Below, one piece after another: positions 17,973-27,739 of a stretch of DNA of 64,000 nucleotides. Numbering within the stretch: position 1 is the stretch's first letter; every line of letters starts with the position of its first letter. Below the pieces are notes generated by a model. That model searched no databases, had not been told where the DNA came from, and saw only the letters and a list, made by a program, of their open reading frames with translations. The stretch is taken from NCBI GenBank assembly GCA_031177355.1, contig JAPSGR010000005.1, positions 26,552 to 90,551 on the forward strand. The letters run 5' to 3'. The position numbers and the translations under genes were made by a program. This DNA comes from Candidatus Nitrosocosmicus sp. (lineage in GTDB: Archaea; Thermoproteota; Nitrososphaeria; Nitrososphaerales; Nitrososphaeraceae).

Positions 17973-19208
17973 ATGAAATTATCTAATAATCTTGAAAAAC
18001 CTCATGTTCAAGGTCATATAAGTTCTCAATATTCCGAAACTAGGCAAGCTTTGGTAGAGAGGAAAACAGTTAACAAGTATGAATTAACAGATTTTCTGCT
18101 GCGAAGTAATTTAGAAGATTTGATGTGTCTTTCTGCTCAATTAAGAAATGCTTCAAACCCAAGATTTATCAGTTATTCTAGAAAAGTTTTCATTAACCTC
18201 ATTAATCTTTGCAAGGATACTTGTTCATACTGCACCTATAAGAAAGAACCCGATGACCGATATGCGGTGATGCTTACACCATCACAGGTGCTTGCACTCG
18301 CTGAGGCAGGCAAACGATTAGGTTGTACAGAAGCGCTCATTGTCACTGGAGAAAGGCCCGAAACAAAGTATCAGCATGTACGTTCTTGGCTAGCTAACTT
18401 AGGCTACAAAAACCTCAGTGAGTTAATAGCCGATATAAGCGAGCAGATATTAAAAAAAACGGGTTTGCTACCCCATACAAATGCCGGAAGTCTCGTGAAA
18501 ACTGAGATGGCCAATCTGAAATCAACCAATGTGAGTCTTGGAATGATGCTTGAAAGTACGAGCAATCGATTAAATGCAGCAGGAGCAGCCCATGAGAAAG
18601 CCCCAAGCAAAATACCCAAAATAAGAATCAAGTCCTTGATATCAGCAGGCGAGTTGAATTTTCCTATTACTACGGGATTATTGATCGGAATCGGTGAAAC
18701 CTTTGAAGAAGTATTAGACTCATTGATAACGATTGATGAAATTAACAAAAAATACGGTCATATACAAGAGGTAATAATGCAAAATTTTCTACCAAAAATA
18801 GGTACAGCGATGGCATATTCCCTTTCACCCACTTTTACATATTTTCTACGATGTGTAGCATCTGCAAGAATTATTCTAAAAAATATAAATATCCAAGTAC
18901 CTCCTAATCTGAGCCCAAATATTTACTCAAAATACATTGATGCAGGAATAAATGATTGGGGAGGCATTTCTCCAGTGACTCCGGATTTTGTAAATCCAGA
19001 ATGTCCTTGGCCAACGATCAAAGAATTAAAAAAGGCTACATATGATAGTGGTTTTATACTAAGAGCAAGGCTACCATTATATCCGAGCTACATAATCGAT
19101 CCTTTGCTTAAAAATCGATTTATTCATCCTCGCCTTAAAGGCTATATAGAACCACTTGTAGATAATTACGGTTTGGTCAAAGAGGATTATATTAAGGATG
19201 AGTATTGA
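17973..19208 (+). CDS. cofG: 7,8-didemethyl-8-hydroxy-5-deazariboflavin (FO) synthase subunit 1
   Basis: With CofH it builds the deazaflavin core of coenzyme F420 from a ribityl-aminouracil and tyrosine. Radical SAM motif CKDTCSYC (CxxxCxxC) lies near residue 77, after VFINLINL. Later GIGET and the QEVIMQNF segment match CofG. At 411 residues it carries about 40 extra N-terminal residues relative to short archaeal CofG proteins. cofH overlaps its end by 11 bases, so the two subunits are translated together. Archaea keep these as two proteins, unlike the fused actinobacterial FbiC. Confidence 0.93.
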   Translation: MKLSNNLEKPHVQGHISSQYSETRQALVERKTVNKYELTDFLLRSNLEDLMCLSAQLRNASNPRFISYSRKVFINLINLCKDTCSYCTYKKEPDDRYAVMLTPSQVLALAEAGKRLGCTEALIVTGERPETKYQHVRSWLANLGYKNLSELIADISEQILKKTGLLPHTNAGSLVKTEMANLKSTNVSLGMMLESTSNRLNAAGAAHEKAPSKIPKIRIKSLISAGELNFPITTGLLIGIGETFEEVLDSLITIDEINKKYGHIQEVIMQNFLPKIGTAMAYSLSPTFTYFLRCVASARIILKNINIQVPPNLSPNIYSKYIDAGINDWGGISPVTPDFVNPECPWPTIKELKKATYDSGFILRARLPLYPSYIIDPLLKNRFIHPRLKGYIEPLVDNYGLVKEDYIKDEY

Positions 19209-20448
19209 AAAATTATTCAGAAGTATTGACCCTGTGGTATCTTCAACGTTAAATAAGGTTTTAGACAATAAAGAGATAACAAGAGAAGAAACAATCCAAC
19301 TATTTGAATCAACAGGATCAAACATTTCTGCAATTTCTATAGTAGCGGATGAATTGAGAAGAAGAAAGAAAGGCGAAATCGTCACTTACATTATAAATCG
19401 AAATATCAATTTCACCAACGTATGTATAAAACAATGTGGGTTTTGTGCTTTTAGTAGAGATTTTCGGATGGAAGAAGGATATTTGTTACCTATCGAAGAA
19501 GTGGTCAGAAGGGCTAAGGAGGCATGGAAATTAGGCGCTACTGAGGTATGCATACAAGCAGGTCTCCCTCCGAATATGGATGGATTTTTATATGTTGATA
19601 TATGCAAAGCTATTAAAAAAGAAATTCCTGATATTCATATCCACGCGTTTTCTCCCGAAGAAATTCTGTATGGATCAACACGCTCCAATACACCGATTCG
19701 GGACTATTTGAAAATGTTAAAGGAGGCCGGACTGGGTAGTCTACCAGGAACATCTGCAGAAATTTTGGTTAAGGAGATAAGGAACAAAATATCTCCAGGA
19801 CGAATTAAGGTCGAAGATTGGATTTATATAATTTCAACTGCGCATTCACTGGGTATTCCTACGACATCCACTATAATGTATGGTCATATCGAGACCTATA
19901 AGGATATAACGACACATCTTGAAATAATTAGAAACATTCAAAAAAAGACAAAAGGTTTTACTGAATTTGTTCCTCTGAGTTTCGTTCATAATGAGGCTCC
20001 TATGTCATCACATCACTTAATTGAGGGCCTACGCAATGGCGCTGATGGTATGGAAATAATGAAAATGCACTCTATATCCAGAATCTTTTTCAACAACGTA
20101 TTAGACAATCTCCAGGTGTCGTGGGTCAAGGAAGGTCCTAAATTATCTCAGGTATTATTAAATGCAGGTGTTAATGATTTTGGAGGCTGTTTAATAAATG
20201 AAAGCATATCTACAGCTGCTGGATCACAGTTTGGTCAATTTATGAGACCTATTGATATGCGGAAATTAATTAGATCTAGTGGTAAGATACCTGCTCAAAG
20301 AACATCTAAGTACGATATTATAAAGAAGTTTGAATCTCCTGAAGAAAACGATAAGGAAAGCATACTTGATCGAACCGATCCTGAAACCTTTGGGTCGTAT
20401 AACAAACTTATCAAACTTCATGAATATAGATATAATAGAAAACGGTGA
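19198..20448 (+). CDS. cofH: FO synthase subunit 2 (5-amino-6-(D-ribitylamino)uracil--L-tyrosine transferase)
   Basis: Radical SAM partner of CofG that joins a tyrosine-derived fragment to the ribityl-aminouracil. The cluster motif CIKQCGFCAF (CxxxCxxC) is near residue 75, with INFTNVC before it. LGATEVCIQAGLPP and SAEILVKEIR are typical CofH segments. The protein is 416 residues with a C-terminal extension of ~30 charged residues. Start ATG at 19198 overlaps the cofG stop. F420 is used by archaeal dehydrogenases and in light-dependent repair. Confidence 0.93.
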   Translation: MSIEKLFRSIDPVVSSTLNKVLDNKEITREETIQLFESTGSNISAISIVADELRRRKKGEIVTYIINRNINFTNVCIKQCGFCAFSRDFRMEEGYLLPIEEVVRRAKEAWKLGATEVCIQAGLPPNMDGFLYVDICKAIKKEIPDIHIHAFSPEEILYGSTRSNTPIRDYLKMLKEAGLGSLPGTSAEILVKEIRNKISPGRIKVEDWIYIISTAHSLGIPTTSTIMYGHIETYKDITTHLEIIRNIQKKTKGFTEFVPLSFVHNEAPMSSHHLIEGLRNGADGMEIMKMHSISRIFFNNVLDNLQVSWVKEGPKLSQVLLNAGVNDFGGCLINESISTAAGSQFGQFMRPIDMRKLIRSSGKIPAQRTSKYDIIKKFESPEENDKESILDRTDPETFGSYNKLIKLHEYRYNRKR

Positions 20449-20541
20449 TTGTCAGACACATAGAGAAATCATATAAGCATAATCCATTAGATAAGATGTT
20501 ACAAAAATTTTTATATCCTCTTTCTAAACATTAAATAAAAT

Positions 20542-21522
20542 TTGGATTTGGATAAAAATAACGATGAATTTAGAAATGATATCTTAAAGGGATTAAGTAA
20601 TCCTGATCAAAAATTTACTCCTTCAAAATATCTTTATGACACTCAAGGTTCTCAATTATTTGAACTCATTACAGAACAGCCTGAATACTATCCCACCAAC
20701 ACAGAACTACGTATTTTAGAACAAAAAGCAAGGCCATTAATTAATAGCATCTCTAAGGATATAGTATTAATAGAATTAGGAAGTGGAAGCTCAAAAAAAA
20801 CTAGGTATTTATTTGATGAAATACTGAAAAGACAACCAAAGCTTTTTTACTTCCCAATCGATATATCCATAACTTTTTTGGGTAATATAGTCAATGACCT
20901 CGAATCAAGGAATAAAAATTTAGTTGTCAGAGGCATCCCAGATGAGTATATAAATGGTATCAAAGAATGCAATCAAATTTTATTTGAGAACAATATCAGC
21001 TTTGATACATTTTCTCGCCTAATAGTGTTTTTTGGTTCGAGCATCGGTAACTTTGAGCCTGAGCAGGCCAGAGACTTTTTGAAACACTTGAGACTTAATA
21101 TGCATGATAAAGATTTTCTTCTAGTAGGATTTGATTTAATAAAACAAGTTGATATAATTGAAAGAGCCTATAATGACAAAGCTGGGTATACCTCAAGGTT
21201 TAATTTAAATTTGTTGAACAGGATTAACAAAGAATTGGGAGGGAATTTTGAGTTAGATAAGTACTTTCATCATGCGTTTTACAATAAACAAGAAAATCGG
21301 ATCGAAATGCATATAAAATCAAAATTAGATCAAAAAATTAGTATCTCCGGAAGTGAACAAACGTTTTATATCAAAACTGATGAAACAATTCATACGGAAA
21401 ATTCATATAAATACGACAAAACAAAAATTGAAAAGTTAGCATCAAGGTCAGGGTTTACGATTGAGAGAACATTCTCAGACAAAAATCAATGGTTTGACTT
21501 AGTTTTGTTAAGACCTTGCTGA
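20542..21522 (+). CDS. egtD: EgtD-like L-histidine N-alpha-methyltransferase
   Basis: Matches the EgtD family (dimethylhistidine methyltransferase), which trimethylates histidine to hercynine, the first step of ergothioneine synthesis. Family marks are the N-terminal PSKYLYDTQGSQLFELIT and TEQPEYYPT, the AdoMet loop ELGSGSSKKT, and GSSIGNFEPEQA. Length 326 is normal. The only plausible start is a TTG at 20542, because an in-frame stop lies two codons upstream. No EgtB (sulfoxide synthase) or EgtE is in the window, so whether the product goes on to ergothioneine is unknown. A related methyltransferase acting on another amino acid is the main alternative. Confidence 0.85.
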   Translation: MDLDKNNDEFRNDILKGLSNPDQKFTPSKYLYDTQGSQLFELITEQPEYYPTNTELRILEQKARPLINSISKDIVLIELGSGSSKKTRYLFDEILKRQPKLFYFPIDISITFLGNIVNDLESRNKNLVVRGIPDEYINGIKECNQILFENNISFDTFSRLIVFFGSSIGNFEPEQARDFLKHLRLNMHDKDFLLVGFDLIKQVDIIERAYNDKAGYTSRFNLNLLNRINKELGGNFELDKYFHHAFYNKQENRIEMHIKSKLDQKISISGSEQTFYIKTDETIHTENSYKYDKTKIEKLASRSGFTIERTFSDKNQWFDLVLLRPC

Positions 21523-21710
21523 AAGTCCTCTCAGAACCATCCGCCGGAGTAAAAGATTCATTGATAAATTTATAGATAACCGAGTTCCCTCGTATTGAGA
21601 AGTAAAATTTTCACAAACTTTTATAATTAATTAATTTACTTTTGCTATAGATGTATCATCATTTCTAAAGGTTATAACCGCCATAATGGTAATACGTTAT
21701 ATGTGGTAGT

Positions 21711-21733
21711 GATTGAATTCAATCTTATCTTTT
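21711..21733. terminator. Palindrome plus T-run between convergent egtD and nadM
   Basis: A perfect 14-base palindrome, GATTGAATTCAATC (21711-21724), is followed by TTATC and a run of six T (21728-21733). It lies between the 3' ends of two convergent genes and just outside the nadM stop. A terminator for + strand transcription is the simplest reading. The distance from the egtD stop is ~190 bases. Confidence 0.4.
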
Positions 21734-21735
21734 TT

Positions 21736-22290
21736 CTAACGATGACTGAACGGCGAATCGAACCAAGTTGTTTGTAGACTTCTAATTCGTTCAGAACCAT
21801 TAAGTTCATGTATGATTTTTTTGACTGCTGTGGGTACTAGATTTTCCCATTCTAAATCGTTTGAAGCCAACAATTTTCTTATATTAGAACCGTTGTAAGA
21901 TTTCTTATTGATAAACTTTGGTTCGCGCAGCTGGATATTTTCGTGCTCTAACAACAACTTAATAAAAACATTCCCAGAGTATATTACCTCGAATGGCGGT
22001 GAGTAAGATTTTAAGTTGCTAAACCATCTATAGTTATTTTCGTCATCCATTAAGTGTATCAGAATCACTTTTTCCATATTTACCTTTGATTCAAGCAAAC
22101 TGTTCCTTATCATAGTAACTCTTTCGCCGGCGGTAAACGGATTATGCGGGGTATAATTTGCTTGGGAACTGCCAATTATCACAATTATTTCGCTGAATTC
22201 GAGAAGAATCTGATTTACCAATTCTAAATGTCCTAAATGAAAGGGTTGAAACCTTCCAATCAAGGCAGCACCATTAAGCGATTTTTGCAT
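21736..22290 (-). CDS. nadM: Nicotinamide-nucleotide adenylyltransferase
   Basis: Archaeal-type NMN/NaMN adenylyltransferase that makes NAD or deamido-NAD. The nucleotidyl-transferase signature GRFQPFHLGH is at residues 12-21, NPFTAGERV follows, and the C-terminal SNIRKLL corresponds to the ISSTxIR-type motif. Length 184 residues. It is downstream of metG on the same strand, separated by 43 bases, and could share its transcript. It complements nadE earlier in the window. Confidence 0.92.
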   Translation of the reverse strand: MQKSLNGAALIGRFQPFHLGHLELVNQILLEFSEIIVIIGSSQANYTPHNPFTAGERVTMIRNSLLESKVNMEKVILIHLMDDENNYRWFSNLKSYSPPFEVIYSGNVFIKLLLEHENIQLREPKFINKKSYNGSNIRKLLASNDLEWENLVPTAVKKIIHELNGSERIRSLQTTWFDSPFSHR

Positions 22291-22333
22291 TATTAATGTT
22301 CAATCTTTCTAGAATTCGTTATTAATTTATTCC

Positions 22334-24136
22334 CTACCTATTATCATTTTTATTTTTTATTATTTCAATATCCTTCTTTTCAATTTTTTCGAAAATGGGA
22401 TTTATATCGTTACCAATTTTATGGCCTTCTTTGATCACCAGCTCGCTTGCATTATACCAATTTTGATTAGTAATTTCATCATTGATTCCAAGTTGATTCC
22501 AAATCGCAACGGCCGATTTTGGAATAAAAGGATATAAAAGAATTGCCATCGTTCTTACTCCATTGACTGATACCCATATGGTATTTTTTGATGTAGCAGT
22601 ATATTTCCAGGGTTGCTTATTTTGAAAGTATTGGTTAAGGTGGCAGCTGAATTGTAGAATCCCTTTCATCGCTTTGTCAATTTGGTTATTATATAGGAGT
22701 TCTCCAATCACATGAGCAATCTTTCTGATCTCCTCTACAGCATTGTTATCAATTTCATCTAAATTTCCTGGAGAGGGAACAGTTCCCGAAAACTGTTTTT
22801 TTACGAAGGATAAGGCCCGATTAATAAAGTTTCCAATATTGGATATCAACTCGTTGTTTATCTTTTCATAAAATCCCTCCCAATCAAAATTTATATCGGA
22901 TTGAGAAAATGGGATGATTGAGGCTAAGTAAAATCTTATATAATCTGGATTAAAATCCCTTGTGAATCCACTTAAACTTATTGACCAGTTTCTACTTTTG
23001 GATAATTTTTTATTTTGAAATAATAGGTGACCCCTAGTTATTATTTGATCTGGTAGTTTATATTCACAATCGATACCCATTCTGATAGCAGGTAAAAAAA
23101 GGTAATGGTGATAGATTATATCTTTACCAATAAAGTGTATTATTTTTGAGCTATTCCACATATTCTTACCGTCTCTTTTAAGAACGTTGTGAGAGAATTC
23201 TTTTAACGAAGAAATATAACACAAATGATTATCAAACCAGCCATAGAAAACTTTACCACCGTAATTATCACCTCCCTTCCTTTGTGGGATAGGTACTCCC
23301 CACGAAAGATCCCGCGTTATATCCCAATCCTGAAGCCCAGAGTCGATCCAATTTAATACATAGTTAACTATATCCGACTGGAGATTCTCATTACTATTGA
23401 GCCAATTCCTTAATTTCTCACCAAATTCGGAAAGTCTAAAAAAATAATGCAGGCTCTCTTTCTTTAATGGTGTTGTTCCGCATAATATACATTTGGGGTT
23501 TAAAATTTTTTCTGGAACTCGGCCGCAGGATTCACATAAATCTGAATATTGATTTGAAGCGTTACAAAAAGGACATGTTCCTATGACATACCTATCTGGA
23601 AGATATTTCTTGTCAACGCTGCAGTAATATTGCACTACAGTTTCCTCTTTTATATGGCCATTTTCTTTTAATTTTAGGAACACCTGCTGTACAAACTCAA
23701 CGTTTTCTAGAGAGCTTGTCTTTGAAAAATAGTCAAAATTTATGTCTACTGAATCAAAATCCATTTTATCCTTTATATACCATCCCTTCACGTATTCTTC
23801 AGGAGATTTTCCTTCCTTTTCTGATTTAATTAAGATTGGAGTTCCGTAATCATCAGTTGCACAAATATGATAGGCATTTATTCCCGATAGTTTTAAGAAC
23901 CTGGTGTAAATATCTGCTGGAAGGTAAGTAGATGCTATATGTCCAAGGTGTATTTCTCCATTTGCATAGGGGAGAGCCGAAGTAACTATAATACTCTTGT
24001 CGAAGTTTATTTTAGATAGAGCGTTTGTTTTGCTATCAACAGGGACTCTTCTGTTATCTCCATATCTTTTCTTGTGAAGGGATTTTTCAAAATTTTGGAT
24101 CGAATCTAATTTGTTGGAATCGGAGATCACAGACAT
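22334..24136 (-). CDS. metG: Methionyl-tRNA synthetase
   Basis: Charges tRNA-Met. Class I motifs: HLGH at residues 63-66 (HIGH) and KLSKS (KMSKS variant). Zinc knuckle cysteines are seen as CxxC at residues 188-191, 201-204 and 216-219, giving the two-knuckle form. The catalytic core starts only near residue 47, so there is an N-terminal extension of ~45 mostly polar residues; a TATA-like element before the ATG at 24136 supports it. At 600 residues it lacks the C-terminal tRNA-binding (EMAP-like) domain. A tRNA-Met gene is also in the window. Confidence 0.95.
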   Translation of the reverse strand: MSVISDSNKLDSIQNFEKSLHKKRYGDNRRVPVDSKTNALSKINFDKSIIVTSALPYANGEIHLGHIASTYLPADIYTRFLKLSGINAYHICATDDYGTPILIKSEKEGKSPEEYVKGWYIKDKMDFDSVDINFDYFSKTSSLENVEFVQQVFLKLKENGHIKEETVVQYYCSVDKKYLPDRYVIGTCPFCNASNQYSDLCESCGRVPEKILNPKCILCGTTPLKKESLHYFFRLSEFGEKLRNWLNSNENLQSDIVNYVLNWIDSGLQDWDITRDLSWGVPIPQRKGGDNYGGKVFYGWFDNHLCYISSLKEFSHNVLKRDGKNMWNSSKIIHFIGKDIIYHHYLFLPAIRMGIDCEYKLPDQIITRGHLLFQNKKLSKSRNWSISLSGFTRDFNPDYIRFYLASIIPFSQSDINFDWEGFYEKINNELISNIGNFINRALSFVKKQFSGTVPSPGNLDEIDNNAVEEIRKIAHVIGELLYNNQIDKAMKGILQFSCHLNQYFQNKQPWKYTATSKNTIWVSVNGVRTMAILLYPFIPKSAVAIWNQLGINDEITNQNWYNASELVIKEGHKIGNDINPIFEKIEKKDIEIIKNKNDNR

Positions 24137-24242
24137 GCGTAACTGTATTGGTTACTAACAAAGGTTGATTTATGTTAAGCGATTAAAAAAGCATTAATTA
24201 ATAAACATTTATAATTTTTGACTTTGGATATTATCTATATAA

Positions 24243-24548
24243 ATGACATGGATCAAAGTAGCTAATACTAATGACATTCAGGAAGGAAAGGGGAAGGAAT
24301 TAAACGTAAATGGCCAACGTATAGCTTTATTTTTATCTAAGAATAAGTACTACGCTATCGAAGCTCTTTGCAGACATCAAGATGGTTCGTTAGCCCCTGG
24401 AAAGATTGAGGGGGAGATAGTTGAATGCCCATTACATTTTTGGCATTACAATCTCCGCACCGGAGATTTGCTAGATTATATGGAGGGAGTTAAATTGAAT
24501 ACATATCCGATTGAAGTAAGAAAGAACGAAATTTTTTTGGACGTTTAA
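24243..24548 (+). CDS. Small Rieske-type [2Fe-2S] protein
   Basis: A 101-residue single-domain Rieske protein. Cluster ligands are Cys43 and His45 in CRHQDG and Cys62 and His65 in CPLHFW, the pattern of soluble NirD/BphF-like ferredoxins. There is no signal peptide or membrane anchor, so it is cytoplasmic. It probably hands electrons to an oxygenase or reductase that is not adjacent. It is divergent from metG and 26 bases ahead of cysS, so it may be co-transcribed with the latter. Confidence 0.88.
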   Translation: MTWIKVANTNDIQEGKGKELNVNGQRIALFLSKNKYYAIEALCRHQDGSLAPGKIEGEIVECPLHFWHYNLRTGDLLDYMEGVKLNTYPIEVRKNEIFLDV

Positions 24549-24574
24549 AAAAAAGATTTTAAGAACTCAAAATT

Positions 24575-25993
24575 ATGAAATTATACAATACTCTATCAAA
24601 TAAACTTGAGGATGTTACATTTCCTCAAAAGAATTTGAATATTTATTTGTGCGGCGTAACAGTGTATGACGAGTGCCACATTGGCCATGCCAGAACCATC
24701 ATTGTTTTTGATGTTTTAAAAAGATTCTTAAAGTCAAGAGGTATTAATGTGACATTCATTCAAAATTTTACCGATATTGATGACAAGATAATAACAAAAT
24801 CTCTAGAAGAAAGTGTAACAGCCCAAGAAATATCACGTAAATACATAGAGAGTTATTTCAGAGATTTTAAGGCTCTTAACGTAGAGAATGCCACGCAGTA
24901 TCCACTAGTAACAGAAAACATGAAAGAAATAATAGATTTCATTCAACAGCTCATGGATAAGAAAATTGCATACTTGGGATTAAATGGAGTATACTTTCGA
25001 GTTGCTCAGTTTCCTGAGTACGGAAAATTGTCGAAGAAAAATCTCGAGCAAATGAATACAGGAGCAAGAATCGAAGTTGATGAGACAAAAGATGATCCCA
25101 GGGACTTTGCCCTATGGAAGTTTAGTTCTAAAAATCCAACTTGGCCTAGCCCGTGGGGTAATGGTAGACCTGGTTGGCATATTGAATGCTCTGCGATGGC
25201 ACTAAAGTATTTGGGACACAGTATCGATATTCACGGAGGAGGTCAAGATCTGATTTTTCCGCATCATGAAAATGAAATTGCCCAATCGGAGGGATTATTA
25301 GGGTTACCATTCGCCAGATTATGGATGCACGTCGGAATGGTAACAATTAATTCAGAAAAAATGTCCAAATCTATCGGCAATACCGTTAAAATCTCTGCAT
25401 TACTAAAAACCACTGGACCAAATGTGATCAGACTGTTTTGCTTATCATCCCACTATTCTAAACCCATTGATTACTCAGAAAATATCCTTTTAGAATTAAA
25501 AAACAAGTGGAGACAAATTGCTAATGCATTTTACGAATTAGAATATAGAACAAGAAACAGTATATCCTCGAGTTCAATCGAACCTGATATTACAACAGTT
25601 CAATTTGAACTTTTGAGGTACTACCAAGAGTTTATAAAAGAATTAGAGAATGATTTGAATTTTTCATTGGCTATGACTGCTTTTTATAAATTTATAAACA
25701 AACTTAACAACATTCTTAATTCAAATGATAGAATAGCAGTCACGTTTTTAGAGAATTCATACAAAACTTTAAAAAATTTTTTAGATATAATTGGCTTGAA
25801 GATCCGTTACGTAGACGATAACGATCGAATTGAGATAGAGAGATTCATCGAAAAAAGAAACCTTTTACGTAAGAATAAGGAATATGGGGAGTCGGATCGT
25901 GTTCGCTCTCAGGTCGAAAGTATGTATAATATAGAACTAATTGATCACAAGAATTATACCTTCTGGAAGACGAGGACTATTGATGACCTTTGA
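24575..25993 (+). CDS. cysS: Cysteinyl-tRNA synthetase
   Basis: Class I synthetase of 472 residues. HIGH is at residues 35-38, zinc ligand Cys26 precedes it, WHIECSAMA and HHENEIAQSE hold further zinc ligands, and KMSKSIGN is the second signature. The C terminus has the usual helical DALR-type domain (FIEKRNLLRKNKEYGESDRVR). No abnormal feature was seen. The start ATG at 24575 matches the family start. Confidence 0.95.
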   Translation: MKLYNTLSNKLEDVTFPQKNLNIYLCGVTVYDECHIGHARTIIVFDVLKRFLKSRGINVTFIQNFTDIDDKIITKSLEESVTAQEISRKYIESYFRDFKALNVENATQYPLVTENMKEIIDFIQQLMDKKIAYLGLNGVYFRVAQFPEYGKLSKKNLEQMNTGARIEVDETKDDPRDFALWKFSSKNPTWPSPWGNGRPGWHIECSAMALKYLGHSIDIHGGGQDLIFPHHENEIAQSEGLLGLPFARLWMHVGMVTINSEKMSKSIGNTVKISALLKTTGPNVIRLFCLSSHYSKPIDYSENILLELKNKWRQIANAFYELEYRTRNSISSSSIEPDITTVQFELLRYYQEFIKELENDLNFSLAMTAFYKFINKLNNILNSNDRIAVTFLENSYKTLKNFLDIIGLKIRYVDDNDRIEIERFIEKRNLLRKNKEYGESDRVRSQVESMYNIELIDHKNYTFWKTRTIDDL

Positions 25994-26075
25994 TTTGTTA
26001 AAACAGATTGTAATGATTCAAAAAATAATTTCCTTTTTAATCAAAAGTTGTATCTATTGTAGTGTGATTTATTAA

Positions 26076-26567
26076 ATGAAAAAGACTGAAAAAAGAAAAA
26101 CTGCTTTTCTTATCGGAGTGTCTCTTGTAGCTATAATATTACTAATATTTGTAAACATGAAAACAGCAAAAACTTCTCAAGATGAGTACGCAAATTATTT
26201 TGCATCCGTTACTAATGAATCTGTCAATTTAACTAGAGCATTTCAAGATGAAATTGCATTATGGCAGCTAGGACGAATTTCCAATACTTCTATGGCTAAG
26301 ATAACTGAAGATTACCTAAAAAACTTTACTACTCAAAAAAACGAATTTAATAGCACAGCTTCTCCCGAGGTTTTTAAAAGCACCAAGGAAAACTTGTTAA
26401 ATTCATTTATAAATGAGATAAAGAGCTATGAATTCTTTCGAGATTACCTGCTTACAGGCAATGTTACTAAAAATGACATATCCACTGAATACCTCTCCAA
26501 AGCATTAGAAGAAGAAGCATTATCATTCAGAAGCTATGAGAAAATCGTAAACGAATCTCGCTCTTAA
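26076..26567 (+). CDS. Membrane-anchored protein of unknown function
   Basis: Not recognised. The 163-residue protein has a positively charged N terminus followed by one hydrophobic helix (about residues 10-28, LIGVSLVAIILLIFV) and a polar, helix-prone exterior domain with several N-x-S/T sequons. The architecture suggests a protein held at the outer face of the membrane. It stands alone, with cysS upstream on the same strand (82 bases) and a convergent gene downstream. Codon use looks like that of its neighbours, so I accept it as a gene. Confidence 0.7.
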   Translation: MKKTEKRKTAFLIGVSLVAIILLIFVNMKTAKTSQDEYANYFASVTNESVNLTRAFQDEIALWQLGRISNTSMAKITEDYLKNFTTQKNEFNSTASPEVFKSTKENLLNSFINEIKSYEFFRDYLLTGNVTKNDISTEYLSKALEEEALSFRSYEKIVNESRS

Positions 26568-26624
26568 CTAGAGTTGGAGGAATCTCGACTATATTTCTTA
26601 TGATGTCTAGATTTGTTTATACAG

Positions 26625-27626
26625 TTATTTCGAGAATATTGTTCCTGCGGGCACAATAGAGTCTGGAGGGATTTTACGACCCGGTAGTATTATTACTGAA
26701 GCACCTATCGAGGAATTATTAGAGACGACTGCGCCGAAATGATTGCGACCTGTATCTACGAGTTCTCCGTTTATGCGATATTGAACATTTTTTCTAGTAA
26801 GAAGCACGTTCGCAGTTCCTGAATAACCACCAAACCATACGTTTTTTCCTATCATGCTGTCTAGGATTACATTATGATGTGAAATTTTAGCGTTCCCAGC
26901 AAAATACGTTTTTCCGATTTCGCAATTATATCCTATATTCGTATTGTAATCAAGCATGCTATTTCGAATGAGTGATCCCATTCCAATAAAGCTCCCATTT
27001 CCAATGTAAGCAGGTCCTTTGATCTTTGCAAAGTCATCAATAACTACGTTGTCTTCTATGATACATGGACCTTCTATTACAGCAGACTTTGCAATAGTTG
27101 CCTTGTTAGAGATGATCGAGTGCGTAACTTCATTCTTTAATAATTCTTGCATAATTTCTAAAAATTCCCAAGGATATTGAAATCTATAGTATTGAATGCT
27201 TTTCCTATTAGACCGTTTGCCAATGACCGTGTTACAGGGTAAGAATAGTGTGTTCTTATTCAATATAATGGAATTTTGTTGAGTATAAGGAGTCGTATTA
27301 GTAAAATCATTTCTTTCTGGGACTTGTATCTTGTGAGAGATTCTCAAGTCACTTTTAATGAGTCTTCCATACGTACTATCATCAATCTCTTCGACGGGTA
27401 TGTTAGTAGTGGACTTAACTATATTTGCTATAGAGTTTAATTTCTTCGGCACAATTACTGTCTCCAATCCATATAATGAATCAAGTAATTCGATATTCCT
27501 CGTTACCAATGCTCGACCAAACAGGTATAAAGAACAATTTGAAGGTACAGAACTATCAACCTCGCTTTCGTTATAATCTATAAAAGAGTACGAAGTAGAC
27601 GAGGACTGCATAAATACTATTTTCAT
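26625..27626 (-). CDS. Left-handed beta-helix (hexapeptide-repeat) protein with degenerate nucleotidyltransferase-like N terminus
   Basis: Residues ~170-333 carry a GlmU-type hexapeptide beta-helix (repeats such as AVIEGPCIIEDN and YIGNGSFIGMGS) and the loop GRNHFGAVV, with the PGRKIPPDSIVPAGTIF ending found in sugar-phosphate nucleotidyltransferase/acetyltransferases. The N-terminal ~150 residues sit where the nucleotidyltransferase domain would be, but lack the LAAGxGTR signature, so that activity is probably lost. Possible roles are a sugar-amine acetyltransferase or a regulatory/structural protein in nucleotide-sugar metabolism. An intact NDP-sugar pyrophosphorylase is encoded 5 kb away. 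Confidence 0.72.
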   Translation of the reverse strand: MKIVFMQSSSTSYSFIDYNESEVDSSVPSNCSLYLFGRALVTRNIELLDSLYGLETVIVPKKLNSIANIVKSTTNIPVEEIDDSTYGRLIKSDLRISHKIQVPERNDFTNTTPYTQQNSIILNKNTLFLPCNTVIGKRSNRKSIQYYRFQYPWEFLEIMQELLKNEVTHSIISNKATIAKSAVIEGPCIIEDNVVIDDFAKIKGPAYIGNGSFIGMGSLIRNSMLDYNTNIGYNCEIGKTYFAGNAKISHHNVILDSMIGKNVWFGGYSGTANVLLTRKNVQYRINGELVDTGRNHFGAVVSNNSSIGASVIILPGRKIPPDSIVPAGTIFSK

Positions 27627-27739
27627 TATACCGTCAATAGAGTCAATAAAATAATATAATTAGATTTTGGAACAAGTACCTTGGGTTATTAATGTAAAAA
27701 TGCTAACAGACGAGTGCTATATAAGATTGTGATGTAACA

